A stretch of 64,000 nt of DNA from the NCBI GenBank assembly GCA_001724265.1, contig MEDY01000114.1, forward strand, positions 1 through 64,000, written 5' to 3'. Below are positions 24,001-39,000 of this stretch, in pieces. This stretch comes from Rhizaria sp. SCN 62-66. Lineage: Eukaryota; Rhizaria, unplaced. Made by a program: the position numbers and the translations under genes. How positions within the stretch are numbered: position 1 is the first letter of the stretch; every line of letters begins with the position of its first letter. The notes beneath the pieces were generated by a model. The model did not search any database. It had not been told where the DNA came from and saw only the letters and a list, made by a program, of their open reading frames with translations.

Positions 24001-27000
24001 GCCGCGGACTCCGCCTCGGCCCCCTCGTCCGCAGCCGCGGTCGCGCGGGTACGTAAGCCCGCGCGCGTGGAGCCCATCGCGCGGCTGATGGCGCGCGTGT
24101 TGCCGCTGCTGTCTTCGCCGCTGCCTGGCCCGCGTCTCGCGGCACTCGCTCTGCTGGCCCGCACGCACGCCACGCTCTCGCGCGCTCCCTACTTCCTCTA
24201 CCGCTTTGCGCTGCCGCTGGCGCGCGCGCTCATGGCCGCGCTCGCCCGCGCGCCTGCGGACCCCCCTGCTGCAGGCGCGGCCGCTGGCGCGCGCGCTGCG
24301 CTGCTGCGGCTGGGGCAAGCGCTCGCTACGGCGCCGTCGGAGGTGCTGGCTCTGCTGCTGCCTGTGGCGCGCGCTGAGAGGCGCAAGCGTAAACAGCTTG
24401 AACAGGGAGGCGCGCTGGTGCCAAACAGCGATGACGCGCTCTTCGCGTCGTTTATCGACCTGTTCGAGAACCAAATCCAAACCGCGCCGGATAGCCATAT
24501 CACCCCCGGCACTCCAGGCGACGCGGCTGCGAACAACCTCGCGGCGCTGGCCCTGTCTCAACGCAAGAATCGCGCTGGCGGCGAGCACCAGCACCAGCGT
24601 CTGCGCTTTGGGCTTGAGCTCGGCTCAAGCAGCAACAGCGCAGGCGGCGGCAGCAACGGTGCGAGCGACGGCGCTGCGCAGGGTCAAGGCCAGGGGATCG
24701 GCCAGGGCCTGCTGCTGTCCTCTGCGCGACTGGCGGCGCCGAGCACGCGCTCGCTCTTTGCCTTCGCATCGTGGCTGTTCCCGCTGATTGCGGCGCCGGA
24801 CCCGCTGTTGCGGCAGCAAGCGTTCGTGCTCTTCATCGCAACTGCCCCGCGCTGTCGGCCCGCGCGCACTCTGTTGAACAACAACTGCAGCACTGGCGCA
24901 AGCAGCGAAAGTAGCGGCGAGATGGCTGTGAGCAGCAGTCCACTGGGCCGCGCGCGCGACTGGGTGCAGCGCCTCGCGCTGACCGTGGGCTGGGCACATG
25001 TTGGTGCACTCCTCGAAGCGGCCGTTGGCAGCGGTGCGGCGAGGCCGCGCAGTCGCAAAGCTACGCCGGCCGATGCGAGCACTAGCGGCAACAGCGGTAC
25101 CGTGAATAACGCGAGCAGCACTGACGGCACGAGTTCAAGCACCGGCGCGAATGCACATGCTGTGCTCCGGACGCCGCTCATGCCGCCACTGTGGCTGCTG
25201 CGCGCCTGTGGTTACACTCTGCCCTCCGATCCTCAGAAGCAGGCCAGCTCTGGTGCCCAGTCGCATTCACAGCCGCAGACGCCCGAGGTGCAGTCAGCGA
25301 CCGTGTTCACGCAGTGGCTTTCATCGGTGACCGCGACCGTCGACGCGTACCACGCCCTCATCGCGACGGGCCTCGCGCTGCCCGAGCAACTTTTTGCGCT
25401 TAGTCCATTGCACGCCGCAACTGCGGGCAGTGAACGCATCGCAATGAGTGCGCATATGCCTCTGATGTGGACCGCTGTGTTTGTCGTGCTGCAGCTTGTC
25501 GCGTCGACTGCGACCGCGGCGCGCGACATCACGACTGCACGCTACACTCAAGCTAGTGGAGGTTGTGACAACGGCAGTGACGGGCGGTGGCTGTTGCTGT
25601 TTCCTCCAGCCTCTGCAACCGCGTGTGTTGCAGCTCTGACGCACACTGCAACCGCGGTTGCGCGGCTATTCGCGCGGCTTATGCACGCGCACCCGCAGTT
25701 CTTGCTCTCGGTCATTGACTACACACCGTCGCACGCGCAGCTGGCCAAGGAAACGACTGAGGCGCTTGCTCGTCGCGTGTTCCTTGCAGTGCAGCGCGCG
25801 GCTATCGCGCACGCACAACAGCAACAGAAAGGCCAGGTCGTGAACACTCAGCAGCAACAGGATCAACTGCTCCGGACTGTGCGCGGCGTCCAGGTGTGCA
25901 ACTACGCTGTGTTGCACCGCGTGCTGACTGAGAAGACCCTCTTCTCGGTCCTCCTCACGCTCACCTTGGACCCCTCGCTCGCTTTGTTGCAGGCCCACAT
26001 TGTGCGCCTCCATAGCACGCCTCCGCCGCGCACTGCGGGCGCCTCTGCTGGCTCACGCCGCCAGCAGCAGCGCGCCCAGCGCCAGCGCGCCGAGGGCGTG
26101 CTGCGCGCAGTGCAAGCCGCCTCGGTCGCGCTCAGCCAGCACACCGCCTCGCAGGTGGCTTCACTGCGCCCACCGGCCGCTGCCAGTGCTACCGCGTCTG
26201 GCTCGGGCGCAAGCATGCCGTACGCCGCCGCTGCATCTCGCGCCGCCGCCTCCGCCGCCTCCGCCGCCGCGACGCCCCCCGCGGCCGCGGCCGCGACAGG
26301 CGTGCTGTGGGTTGCGCTCGGCCGCTTCCTGCGCTCGCCGTGGCCCGGCGCGGGCGCGGAGATTATCCGCAGCCGGCTGCGGGCTTCGATGTCGAGCGCG
26401 CTTGCGCAGGCTTGCGCCGCGTACGCGCCCGCACTGCCGCCTCTGGCGTTGCTGACTAACTCTGCCAGCAGCAGCGACAATGCTAGTGATGAGTCCACCG
26501 AGTCTGAACAGAGCGCTGCGCTGCTGCAGCGTCTGCGCCGCACCCGCAGTATCGCTTTCAATGCCTACAGCGGCAGCTCGAGTGTCAGCGTGAGTGCGGT
26601 CGATAGCTCCCCCACGCACTACGCGTCAGTCTCTCCGCTGTTCCCGCCCAGCATGCAAGCCTGCGCGCTGCGCGCGTTGCAGTTGCTGCAGCAGACTGGC
26701 GTGTTGGCCGCCGCCACCGCGCCTGCTGCCACCGCCGCGCTCGCTGTCGGCTGCCTGATTGAGGCCGACGCACTCGCCGCCGCTGCAACTGCCGCTGCTG
26801 CCACTGCTGGACTGTCATCCACAAGCTCTGGCGACCAGCAAGCGCCGCTGCTGCCTGTGCCTGGTGTGAGCCTTGGCGGCGGCGGTGCGCCGCATTTCCG
26901 CGCACTAGGCGGCTGCTACCTGCGGCTGGCGCTGGCGCTTAAGGTTGACCCCCGCGCGCTGCTTGTTCACGCTCTGCCCTTTGCTAGCATGAACAATTTT

Positions 27001-30000
27001 GCTGCTGCGAGCTCAAGCTCGGGTGCCGCGGGCTCGATGTCGCCGCAGGGCTGGTGGTCGTTCCACAGCGTGTTCGTGGAGGAAGTAGCGGCGTGTCTTA
27101 CAGCGAATGTTGATACTCTGGGCAAGGAGCTCTGCTTCGTGGCTTTCGCACCCGAGCACGACATTGCTGCGGCCGCCGCGTTGCCTTTGCTCCAACAGCG
27201 CGCTCCCGAAGCAGTTACTGCTCTGCTGTACACTAATGCGAATAGCGCAAGCGCAAGTGCGAGCACAAGTGTCACCGCGATGGCGCGTGCGCGTGATGAG
27301 GCCGAGAACGCGGTTGCGTTTGCGTGGGCGTCCGCGCTGCAGCGGCCCCGCAGCGCGCTGCCGTGGTCGCCGTCGCCGTCGTTCGCGCTGCTGACCGGCA
27401 TCTGCCGCAGGCTGCTGGCGCGTCTGCGTGGACTTGGCGGCAACATCGCACGCGCGCGCGCCCGCTCTCGCGCAGTCGCATCTGTCGTGGTCGACGACTC
27501 GACCGCGAACGGCTCGAGCGAAGTAGGTGGGAATAACACCGCGAGTGACGAATGGGGTGGCATGGGTGTGACTCAGATGCTGCTCAGCCAGCACGTTGCG
27601 TGGGACGCAACCGCGCCCCTTCCCAACGACACGGTGGACACGACAAGCAGTCCCAGCACCGAGAGTGCGAGCACCTCAAATCGCTCCAAGACAACGGCCG
27701 CTGTGGAGAGTGATGAGGGCGCTGCCCCTCTGGACTCTGCTGCTGCACTCGCTCTCATGTCGTCGTACCGCTCAACACTGGCGACGGCGCGCGCCACCAT
27801 CAGTTCCGTGTCTGCCGCGCTGCCTGCCGCTGTGTGCTACTGGTGCCCTGGCCTATTCCCCGCTCCGCCTGCGCTGCCGCAGTCCCTTTCAGCCGCCACT
27901 GCGACTGTAGCCCGCTCTAAGGCCACTTCGGCCTTCGTGTCCGCCGCGCGCGCCACGCCATACAGCGCCCCGTCGCCGGGCTTCGTGCTCGAGGCATCGT
28001 TGACCGAGCTCTGGGCGCTGTTCCTCGCGCTCGACCGGCGCACCGCGCTCGCGTCGCCTGGCGCGCTGGCGCTCTTCACGCGCGCGCTCGGCACCGCGCT
28101 CTCGCCCAGCGCGCCCACCACCGTCGCCCTCCGCGCCGTCGGTGTGCTGGGCACGGTGCTCGAGGCGCTGGACGTTGCCAAGCGCGACAGTGAGGCCGAA
28201 GCTGCCAACGGCACTCCGAGCGTGATTGACTACGACGCGATTGCGACGGACCTGCTCTCGTGCGCGTCCCGTCTCGTTGACTCGCTGCCGCTTGACACGG
28301 ACGCGCTCCGCGCCTCGGCCTCGGCCACGCGCCCGCTGATCCTGTCACTGCTCGCCGCGTTCGTCACGTCACGGTCGTTCGCGCTGCTCGAGGTGCTGCT
28401 GCCGACTCTGGTCGCCGGCAAGGAAGTCTTCCTTGCGCCCGCAGCTGCCGCGGTCACTGAGGTACTCACGCTCCTTGCTCGTTCACCCGCCCGTGCACTG
28501 CAGAGCTACCCCTGTCCGCTCATTCCCCCGACATCTGCAGCCGCGCCCACTGTGGCCGGCGTGCTGAGCTTTGGTTTCGGCTGTGGCGAGGCGGAGGCGG
28601 TCGAGGCTGCGATGCAGGCCGCGCTGCTGCAGTCTGCCACGCCGCGCTCGCTGACCCAGGTGCTGTGCCACGCCGCCCGCCCGCTCGTCACCGCGGCGCG
28701 CGCTGCCGCTCTCGCAGCCGCGGCCAAGACCGCGGCGGCTGCCGTCAAGGACGCTGGCGCAGGAGCGGGTCCTGTCATGTTAGCGACTGCGGCCGAAACT
28801 GCCGCAGCTGCGACGGCGGCGGCAGACGCGCTGGCAAGCGACCCAGCGCGCGCGGAGCGTGACAACTGGCTGATTTCGCACGTGCTTGTTCCGGGGCTTA
28901 CGCTTTGCGCCGGCGTCGGCGCGGGCGGCGGCGACAGTACCGTGATCACCACGACTAGCAACAGCGGTTCGAGCGCGAGCGCGAGCGCGAGTGCGGGTGC
29001 AGACATGTGTGAGCTGCCGCGCGGGCTGGCCGCGGGCACAGTGTACCAGTTTTTCCGCGTACACGCAGCCGCGCTCGTCGCGCTCTGCACGAGCCACGAC
29101 GCGGTCACCTCCGCACTGCCGCCCCCCGCGCCCGCAGTCACGGCCGCCGCTATCACCACTCCGGCTGCTGCCGCCGCTGCGGCATCTTCTCCTGCTACGA
29201 TCACCGCCGCAACGACAGCCGGTGCTAACGCGCGCCGGCACGCGCAGGCGTTGGCACACACTGCGTCGGCGTATCAGCTGCTGACCCTGATGGCGGTGAA
29301 GATGAGCAAGACTGTGCTTGTGCGCGGCCTCGCTTTCGAATACAAGCTCCTCGCCAAGAAGGCTAGTGAACATGCATTCACGCCCGTATCTGGCGCGCCT
29401 GCTGTCGCTTCAGCTGCGGCCGCAGCCGCTACAGCTGCTGCAGCCGCCGGGCGCGCACTTGCGATGCCCCGTGACGCGCTCTACCAACTGCTGCCGTCTT
29501 CCCCCATGGCGATGGTGGATCACCCCGGGAACGGCGCGGCCGGTGTTGCAAGCGCGCTGCGTGAGTACCAAGCCGCGCAGCTGGCGCTGTCGCGTGCACT
29601 GGGCTCGCTGCCGCTGGGCGCGTTCCACGGCGCGGCGTGGGGCTTCCTCAGCGCGCTGCTGGTGCGCACGCAGGAGAAGTGCGACTCGATCGAGAAGATC
29701 TGCATGAAGGTCGACAAGGCTGCTGAACTCTGGCAAAACCTTGCCAGCGACAGTGCGGGCACCCCGTTCACGTTTGGCTTTGCAGCTAGCATCACCATGT
29801 CGGACGCCAACAGCGCTGGCGCTGGATCGACTGCTTCAGCTGCGGCTGCCGCGGCAGCGGCGGCCGCTGATAAGGACGCGCAGTTACTCGCGAAGGTGCG
29901 TGCCCATGTTGATCGTCAGCAGCAGCAGCTTCAACAGTCGCAGATCTCGTCTCAGCAACAGCAGCAGCACAAGACCGGAACATTCGTGGGTGGAACGTTC

Positions 30001-33000
30001 AACTCTGGTACTTTCACTGCAGGTTCCTTTACCAGTGGCAGCAGCTCGACCACGAGCAAAAACGCACATATAGCGCGGCCCAACGGCGGCGTTGGTCTCA
30101 ACGGTTTGATTTTCGACCCACGCCTCTATCAGGCCTCTGTCGCGGGCGTGGGTTCAGTGCCCGCATCAGTAGCCTTCATCGTGCCCTCGAGCTAGACCAC
30201 CGTAGCCGCACAGTCTGCTGCCCCCGACGCGGTTGTATCTCTGGCTGCCGAGCCCGCGCTGCCGCCGATTGTGGTGTCGTTGCTGCCCGGCGACGCCCCA
30301 CGCGCGCAGGACGCGCCGCTAGACGCGTTGGATCTCAGCACGCTGTTCTCGGATCCCGACGCGCTCAACACCACTGCCGGCGTCGAGGCGGTTACTCGCC
30401 ACGCGACCGCGCTGGCCGCGCTGTACCCCGATGCGTACATGACCAACGCAACGGCGCCTACGCTCCGCGTCGTGCTCGCCGGCCTCAATCTCAACAGCAG
30501 TAGCAACAGCAGTGCGTCTCTGGCGCACCCGCCCGGCGCCGCCCGTGGCGCGCGCTGGCTCGCTGCCAAGACTGTTCTGAACCTGCCGCAGCTGTTTGCA
30601 CCCTTCGCAGCCGAGCTATTCACTCCGCTCGCTCTGCTGCTGGCGGCGCCTGAGAGCGAGACTGGTGCGCGCGGCTTCCACTACTTGCTGCGCGATATTG
30701 TGTTTCTGTTCGTGATCGAGTGGCGCGACTTCGTGCCCAGCCCGGAGCGCCACGGGGCCGCCGCCACGGCCCTGCTGCGCAGGTTAATGGCGTCCGCCGG
30801 CGACTACGACGGCGACCAGCGCACGAGCCGGCTGCGGCAGAACCTGCTGCTGGTCAAGATCTTCACGGAGAAGTTCCGCGCGTGCGTCAAGTACGACGCC
30901 CGCGTGCTGCTCGCGCACATCAGCACGCAGGAGCCGCGCCGCATGGTCGTCCACGCGACGCCCGACAAAAGTAGCGCTCACGGTGTCGGTGTGAACCATG
31001 CTCAGTCAGCTTTGGGCGCGGGCGCGGCTGCCAGTAAGGTCAAGACCGAGCCCGGCACTGCCACAAGCACCGCTCTTAGCAATGTCGTGTACACAGTAAC
31101 TGTGGAGACTGATCCTGAGGTTCTGCGGGATCCTTTCTGGACAGCAAGAAGCAGCGCTCCTAGCAGTAGTGTTAACTTCGTCAACGATGGTTTCGGCGCG
31201 CTTCCCGGTACCCTCTCTGCAGAGATTATGCGCGCGCTGACATTCCCCGTCACCGTATTCCCCGACCGCAACGCCGGCTACTCGCTGTTCAATCTCACTC
31301 AGGCGCTGACGATCTCGCCGCTGACGCCGATGCTGCCGCACTCGTTCCGCCCCGACCGGCCGCCGAAGCCGTTCCCGCCCGTAATCATCCTCTGCGAGAC
31401 GGCGTGCGGCCACCTGTCGTCGACGCTGCGCACTGTTGCCTCCGCTGCGGCTGATGTCCTCGGCCTCGCCATCGCGCGTGCTCATACCGCGTTGCTTGAC
31501 CGCCGCCGCACGCTGCTGCAGCTTATGACCGCACTGGACCGCGAGGGCGGCTTTGCAGCGCGCCTCACCAACGCGCGCGCGCAGGCGCTGACTGAGCGCG
31601 TGGCGGCCGCGCGCGAGGAGCTGGCCGGCGCGATGAACCGGCAGCGCCTGCTCACGGACCGCGTGCGCACAGGCGCGGCGCGCGCGCTGACGACGCTCGG
31701 CCAGGCCGGCGGGCGCGACGGGCTGGGCACTGCGGTGGACACGGTGTGTCGCCTCGCCATGCGCGCCTACGCGCCCACGCTTGCGCGCGGAGACAGGAAC
31801 GCGCCGCCGCTGCTTGTGATCAAGAGCATTGGCAAGGATGGCGCTGTCGACTCCGCCGACGTGGTCGCCACCGCCGATGCCGCGGCGGCCACAGCAGCCA
31901 GCATTGCTGCAACTGCTACCAATAGCGGCAAGCCATGCTCCGTGACTGTGGACGCTGGCGGCTTCACTTTGATCAACGGCGCGCTGTTGATGGAGGTCGC
32001 ATCGCTGCCGCTGACGACGCTGTCACAGGGTGCATTGCGCAAGGTTGTTGCGCTCGTCCGCTACGGCGCTGCCGCGGAGGCCGTGCCGACGACTACTGTG
32101 ACCGCGAGCACGCCCACCGCCGCGGGTCCCGCTGTCGGCGTGAGCACGGCTGCGACCACGAGCTCCCAGGTGTCGATCACGGACCTGCTCGTGATGGTGC
32201 GCAAGCTTATTCCCGTCGCGTTCCCGCCGCCTACGCAGGCTGCGGCGAGTGTGACTGACGCGGACGCGCAGTGCGAGACGCTGCTGTTCCTTCAGGACGT
32301 GCTGCGCCGCCTCACCACCGGCTACTCAGAGTCTGTGGACCAGGGACTCTCGCATTCGTTCCACATGGATGATCACGAGTCTATTGCAGCCGCCCCGGTT
32401 GTCACTGATTTGGCCGCGTACCACGAGGTGCTTTCGCTTTTGTTGTCGTCAGCTGCTCCTGTTTGTGGCGTTCACGTCGACCCACGCCTCCGCACCGCGC
32501 TGTTCGATGTGCTTACGTTCGTGCACAACACGTACCCCGACTTTGCGCCGCTGCGCGAGGCCACGGCGGCTCTCAGTGCGGCGGCCTCTGCAGTGCCGCC
32601 CGCCGTCTCTGCGAACCCGTGGGCTGACGTGTATGCCTTGCGCGCTGCTGCATCGACGGCTGTGGCGCTTGCCAACGCCGCGAAGAATGACGCCATCGCA
32701 GTTGATGCTGACGGTGCGGTTGCGCCTACTGGTGGGATGCGCCACGTCAACAGCAGCGACTCCGGTCCGTTTGCTGCTGCTGCGGCCACTGCTGCGGCTG
32801 CGGCGACTGTCGCAACTGCAGCGGCATCTTTCCTGTGTCAGCCGCCGTCGTCTGCCTCTCAAGACACCGTCACGGCGATCTCGACCACGGCTGCCGGCTT
32901 GTCGCCGCTGTGGCTGGAGCCCTTCCCGCAGCTGCTACGCGCGGCCGCATGTGTGGCCAACTCCCCCGTGGTAAACGCTGTCACTGGCCAACTCTTTGCC

Positions 33001-36000
33001 GCGCTCGCCGACTCAGACCCAGGACTGCGTGCGCGCGCGCTCGCCTTCTGGGGCGCGCCCGCACGCACCCCGCGTAACTTCCTCGATCTATTCCTGTTCC
33101 TTGGCACCGTCGTCGCCGCGCCTGCGACACCCGCGGCGCGCATGAAGGCCGCCGCTGGCTACTGGCCGCGTGCCGTCCAGCGCGGCAGCGCGAGCACTGC
33201 GGCCGCTCTGGGCGCCACGCCGCCGGGCTTCACGCTGCCCGAGGACAGCGTTGGCGGCCGCTGGCTGCCATCCGCCGTCGTGCTGCTTGCCTCCGCGTCG
33301 ACGTCGAATCGCAGCAACGCCGGCGGCGACGAGGTCGTGCTCGGCCGGCCGCTGCTGGTCGACAGCCGGTTCGTCGACTACCACCTCGACCCCCGCGCCG
33401 GCGCCGCCCACGGCCACGTCGGCGCCGGCTTCGGCGTCGCCGGCAGCGGGTCGCTGCTCACGAGCGGCCGCGAAGGCTTCGGTACTCTCGCGGCGCTGCT
33501 ACAGGGCCGCGGTGGCACGCTAGCAGGTTCTGTGCGCTCGTCGTCGCTGCGCACCTCTGCCACGTGGGGCGGCTCGATGCTCACGGGCTTCTCGCTGGGC
33601 TCCCTCGGCGGCGGCGCGGTGTGGGGCGGCAGCGTGGCTGTGGGCGGCACTCACGGCCAGAACCAGGACAGCGGTGCGAACCAAAGTCAAGCTGCATCCT
33701 GGGTCTCTGCCAGCATCAACCCGGTCATCGCAGGGGCGGCGCTTGGCGGTCGGAATAGGGCGCGCGGCATGCCGAACTCGTACTCGCTCGACCCCAACGC
33801 GCCCTTCGCAGCCGCAACGTCGGACGACAGCGAGACGGCCGCACGGGATGGCGATGGGGACGTTGACGACGACGACAATGCTTCTGTGCAGACTAGTGGA
33901 ACCAGCACCAGCACAAGCACGAAGAGGCAAGCTGCGCACACAGCGTTCCCAACCGCTCATGCTGCTGCAAACAGCAGTCGTGCACTTTCTGCCCGCAGTC
34001 AGCAGCAGCAAGCGGCTCGCGCCGCTTTCATTCGCGCGACCGACTCGACTTCTATCGAGCTTGGCCTGACTGCCACCGCGGCACCTTTGCCTGACCCTTC
34101 GTCCGCGTCCGGTGCGTCTGCGCTGACTGCCGCCACGGCCGCCGCCGCCTCGTACCGCCCCACAGCGCTCGCGCGCCGCCTCGCGGTCACGGGCGACGCG
34201 GGCGCCGCTCTCGCTCAGCGCGCCGGCTTCATCGCCGCACAGCGCAGGGACAAGGCCTCCGTGACGGCGCAGGCCCGCTCGCGCGCAGCGGCTGCTGCCG
34301 GCGGCCGCGCGCGGCTCCTGCGGCGATACCGCGCCGGCGACGTGCCCGACACGGAGGTCTCGCTGCGGGACGTGGTCGCGCCCCTGCTTTCTCTCGCGGG
34401 ATCGGAGGCCGGCGTTGCGAAGGGCGTGTTTGGCGCGCTGACCGCTGCGGCAGTCGCCGCGCTTGCACCCAGCAGTGGCGCCGACGGGGCCGTGACTATG
34501 GGCGGACGCGCTGTGGCGTCCGACGAGGACAAGGCTGCCGCGCTGTTCATGGTTGTGACGGCAGTCATGTCGCTGCTGCGCCAGTGCAGTTCATCGCACA
34601 CCAGCAACGCGGGCGCTGCGAACAGCGCCAATAGCGGTGTTAGTGACAGTGTCGGTGCCGCTGATCTGTCGACCGTGGCGACTGTGCCTGCTCCTGTGAG
34701 CGCGACGATCGAGGCGCTGCACACGCTGCTGCTGTTGTGTCTGACGGCGAACCCCCGTGCATGCGCACTTGCGCTGTCGCCAGCGGATGTTTCCGTCGTA
34801 GCCGCCACCGCAGCTGCCGCGCGCCGTGCCCCCGCAGCCGTGGCCCTGCTCGAGACGCTGTTATTGCATGCCTCGACGAACGGCGGCCTCACTCTGTCCT
34901 CAGACCCAACGAACGAGTCGGCGCATGACGAGGGCAGTACCACCGCTGTTGCTGCAGCGGCTGGCCGCAAGAGGCGGCGCCAGAGGGACAACGCCGATGA
35001 CGACAACTACGGTGATGACGGTGACGGCGACGCCGCGGCGGCGACAGAGGCTGCGCTGGAGTTCGCAGCCGCGCCGCTGCAACTGCCAGTGCTGCGCCGC
35101 GACCGCCCCCGCGCGAGCCGCCGGCTGACCTCGGTCCTGACGCCACTCGCCGCGCGCGCCGCCGCCGCGCTGGCCTCGCTGCAGGTCCCGGCGCTGCTGG
35201 GCGACCCCGCCGTCGCGCTATCGCTGCGTGCGCAGCTGTCGCGGCACCCGGTCTCCGGCGCCGTGGCGGCCGCGGTCAGCGCCGGCGGCCACCGCACCGC
35301 GCTAATGCGGTGCAACGACGTGCAGCGCGAGTTCGACGAGCAGGAGCAGCAGGGCGACGCCGGCGGCGCCTGGGGTGCGGCGGCCGTCTCAGTCTCTGGC
35401 TCCGGCGCGCACGGCCAGGCGCGCGCGGCTGTGGGACGCGAGGAGCAGGACTGGTGGGAGGACACGCGTCTGTCGTGTCTGGCGAGCCTCGGCGAGTGGG
35501 ACAACCTCAGCGCCAACATGAAGGCCGAGTACGGCGACGACTACGCCGCTGTGTGGGTCACCGGCGCCACTAGTGTCGCTGCGAACGCGAGCAACGCGTT
35601 GACGTCTGTCTCGCGCGCTTTGCAGCGCGGCGGCGGCCGCCGTGGTGGCGCCAGTGCGGGAGCTGCGAGCGTCAACGCTGGGCTGAGCCAGCAGCGCAGC
35701 ACTGCTCTGTCGCTCATTATCACTGCAGGCCTTGCCACGCCCGCGGCACGCGCAGAGCTGATGAGCTTCGTGCAGCGTGCCTTCGCTGACTCCAACTCCA
35801 CCTCGAATAGCAGCTCTTTTAGCAACGCGCCGGCACAAATCCAACCGTCCGGCACTGCTGCTGCCGTGTCTGCGGCGTCGATGGCAACGGTGCTGGACAA
35901 GCGCGCTTTGCTCGAGGCGCGCTTCCCTCTGGAGCTCGCCACTCTCTTCGCGCTCACGCCCGCCTCTGCGGCGGTCGCGCACAACCACACGGTCCCGGTC

Positions 36001-39000
36001 GCCAACAACCACATCGTGCTGGCCAGCGGCGGCGATTTCACTGCGTCCCGTCTCTACCTCCAGGGCTACTACAGCAGGTTCATCGACCTCTGGGCCGGTG
36101 CGCCGCTGCCGCTGCCCGCCGCGCTCGCCGCCGCGTTCGCCACGCTGCCGTCGCCTGCGCGGCTTCTCACGCAGCAAAGCAACGGCACGTCAGGCACAGG
36201 CGCGACGGACACTGGCGCTAATGCCAGTGGCGCCGCTGCGCTGGCCCCGTTCTACGCAGCCCTCGCACAGGCCGCGCCGCCGCGCGTGGCGTTAACGCAG
36301 CCGCTGCAGCTGGCGACCGAAGTCAACGAGTACATCGACACCGTCGCTCCGCTGCGCACGGCGGTCGCCACCGTCGCCGCGAGCGCAACCACCGCGGCGC
36401 CGGTGTCCGCGACCGCGGCCGCGCAGCAGGGCGCCGCTGAGGTCGCGCTGGCCCTGTTCCGCGCGGTCGCCCGCGTCACCGCCGTGCCTGCCGCGCCGTC
36501 CGCGGCGGCTCGCGAGCTGTGGCGCGGCTGGGAGGCCTCGTGCTCCGCGCTGGCGGCCACGGCGTCGCGCTGGCGCTCGCGCTTCCCCGCGCAGACCGAC
36601 TCCCTCGCGCTGTGGGATCGTGTCGCGCGCGCGCGCCGCGGGTACGCGGGACAGGCGCTGGCGTCGCTGGCCGTCGTGCTCAACGCTGCCGTTGCGTGCT
36701 GCAACGGATTGGCGCAACAACTGCACACGAGCCTCCTGGAGCAGCAACAGCTGCAGCAACAGGGGGGCGCTGGTGACCTGCAGCGGATTGATTATCCGCC
36801 GTCATTGTCGCCCTCGCGGCTCAACTTCCTGCGCGAACGCCTCTTCTCATCGGCCTCAGCCGCCCGCACCGCAGTGCGCGTGACGTTCACGCGCGCTGCG
36901 GCGACCGCGATGAGCGGCGCGGCGGCAGGACGCGACCCGTTGACGGCGGCGCGCGTCGTTGACGACGGCGCTGAGGCCGCTGCTGAAGTCACCGCAGTCA
37001 TGTCCACAGTCGCTGCGGTTGCGCCGTACGCCTTTGCTGTTGAGCAGCTGCTGCGGGACTCGCGCAGGCAGAAGCAGGAGCAAGGCGTCGAAGAGAAGGA
37101 TGCAGACGATGCTGACGAGCAATACGACTATGCTGGCGGCAATGCGGGCTCAATTCCACTTTCTATCTCGGCGCCCATGACCGACACACCCGCTGCCACG
37201 GCGGCCGCTGCAGCCGCCGCGGCTGCCGCTGCTGCCGCCACGACGACGACCGCGGCCGATGCCTTCACGGCCGTTGCGATCGAGTGGGACCTGGACGCAT
37301 GTCTGGCCACGTGCCAGGAACTCGAGATTCAGACGCAGCTCTGCCTGGGCAACCTCAGCGACTGGACCGACGACGCCTCCGCGGCCGCAGCGCAGGCCGC
37401 GCGCACCGCCCCGCCCGGCGCGGCCCCTCGCGTGCCGCGCGAAGTCGGCGCGGCGCTGGCGACGCGTCTGCTGGAGCTGCTGCAGCGGCTGGAGACCGAG
37501 TCGACGCGCGCCGTCACTGTGCAGGCCGACTGGCACCGCGCGACGCAGTCGTTCAAGGTCATTGTGCAGCAGCAACAGCAGCAGGGGCAGGGACAGGGAC
37601 AACAGCCGTTCCGGTACCTGTCACCCCGCGAGATCGCGCTGCTGTCCTCTGCAGCCGCGACGGGCACTGCGCTGTCGCACTCAGTCACGCACCCTGGCAG
37701 TGCCGCTGACGCTGGGAACGACAACACCGCGCGAAACTCGCCCACGGCTCGTGTACTGGCACGTCTGCCTCCCGCGCTGCGCGCGCACTGGGGTCTGTTT
37801 TCGCACGAAGTCTGGTCACGGCTTAACTTCCACACCGCTTCGCTCCTCGCACAGCGTGTGTTGGTGCAGAAGGCTCTCCTCGCCGCGCTCTCCACTCCCG
37901 TTGCCATCAGCACCGGCCTTAGCGCGAGTCCTAGTTCCGCCCACGCCGCGAGCGGTGCGAGTGATGCCAGTGCTTTTTTCAGCAGCAGCTCCAGCAGCGG
38001 CAGCCACGGCGCCGGCTCAGACTGGTCTCCTGCCGCGACGACCGCAGCCGTGCGCGCTGTGCCAGCGGTGCTTGCGTTCATCCGTAGCAACCGCGTCGCG
38101 CTGGTCCGCAGCACGCGCGCGCTCGCGGACTCGGCCCGCCGCTCGTTCGGCAAGGCCGCCGACCTCTCTGCGCGCGCGCTGGGCCTCACTCGGCCCGCTC
38201 CACGTGCCGGTGTGAGTACCCTCGACGGCGACGTTGATGGGGTGTCGTTATACCCTCGTTCGACGATATATAGCTACGCGAGTGCACAACAGAAGCAGTC
38301 GAGTGCGCCTCTTTCGTCCTCGTCCTCGACTGCATCGAGCACGTACTCCGCTAACGCTGCGTCGGCGGATCACCTTCTGTCGATGAGCAGCGCGTGCCAC
38401 GCCGAGGCGCGTGAAGTGTGCTCACGGTCCCTACTCGTTCTCGCTGCCTTCTGTGACTCTATTATCGGCGAGGACGAAGACGCCAAGGAAGCGGCTGCAC
38501 GCGCCGCGTCGAGAGACCGTGAGCAGCAGCTGGCGCAGAGCCGGCAGCATGGCGCGCACGAGAGGCAGGAGCGCGAGCGCGCTGACCGCGACCGTCTGCG
38601 CCGCGCCAAGGGGCTTGCTGCTGCTGCAGCCGCGGCTGGTGGGTCTCTCGCGCAGTCACTTGTGGTCATTGACATGAATGATGATGACGACAACACGGCG
38701 GCCTCCTCTGGGCGCACCACAAAGGGTGGCCGCACTGCCAGTGCGAATAGTCGCAACACCGCTGCTGCTACTGCTGCTGCTGCTAGTGATCCCGCGAATA
38801 CTGACAGCGACGCCATTCCTGCGGTGCTCACCACAGCCTGGTTTCTCTCTCCTCCCAACGCCACTGGAGCCAGTGCTGGTGCCACGGGCTCGAGCAGCGA
38901 GGAGGACACTGCTTCGTGCACGCGCGCGCTCGTTGCATCGTACGTGTCCTCAGTGCTGCGCGCGATGGCGCTCAACAGCGCCCCCGCGCGCGCTTTGTTC

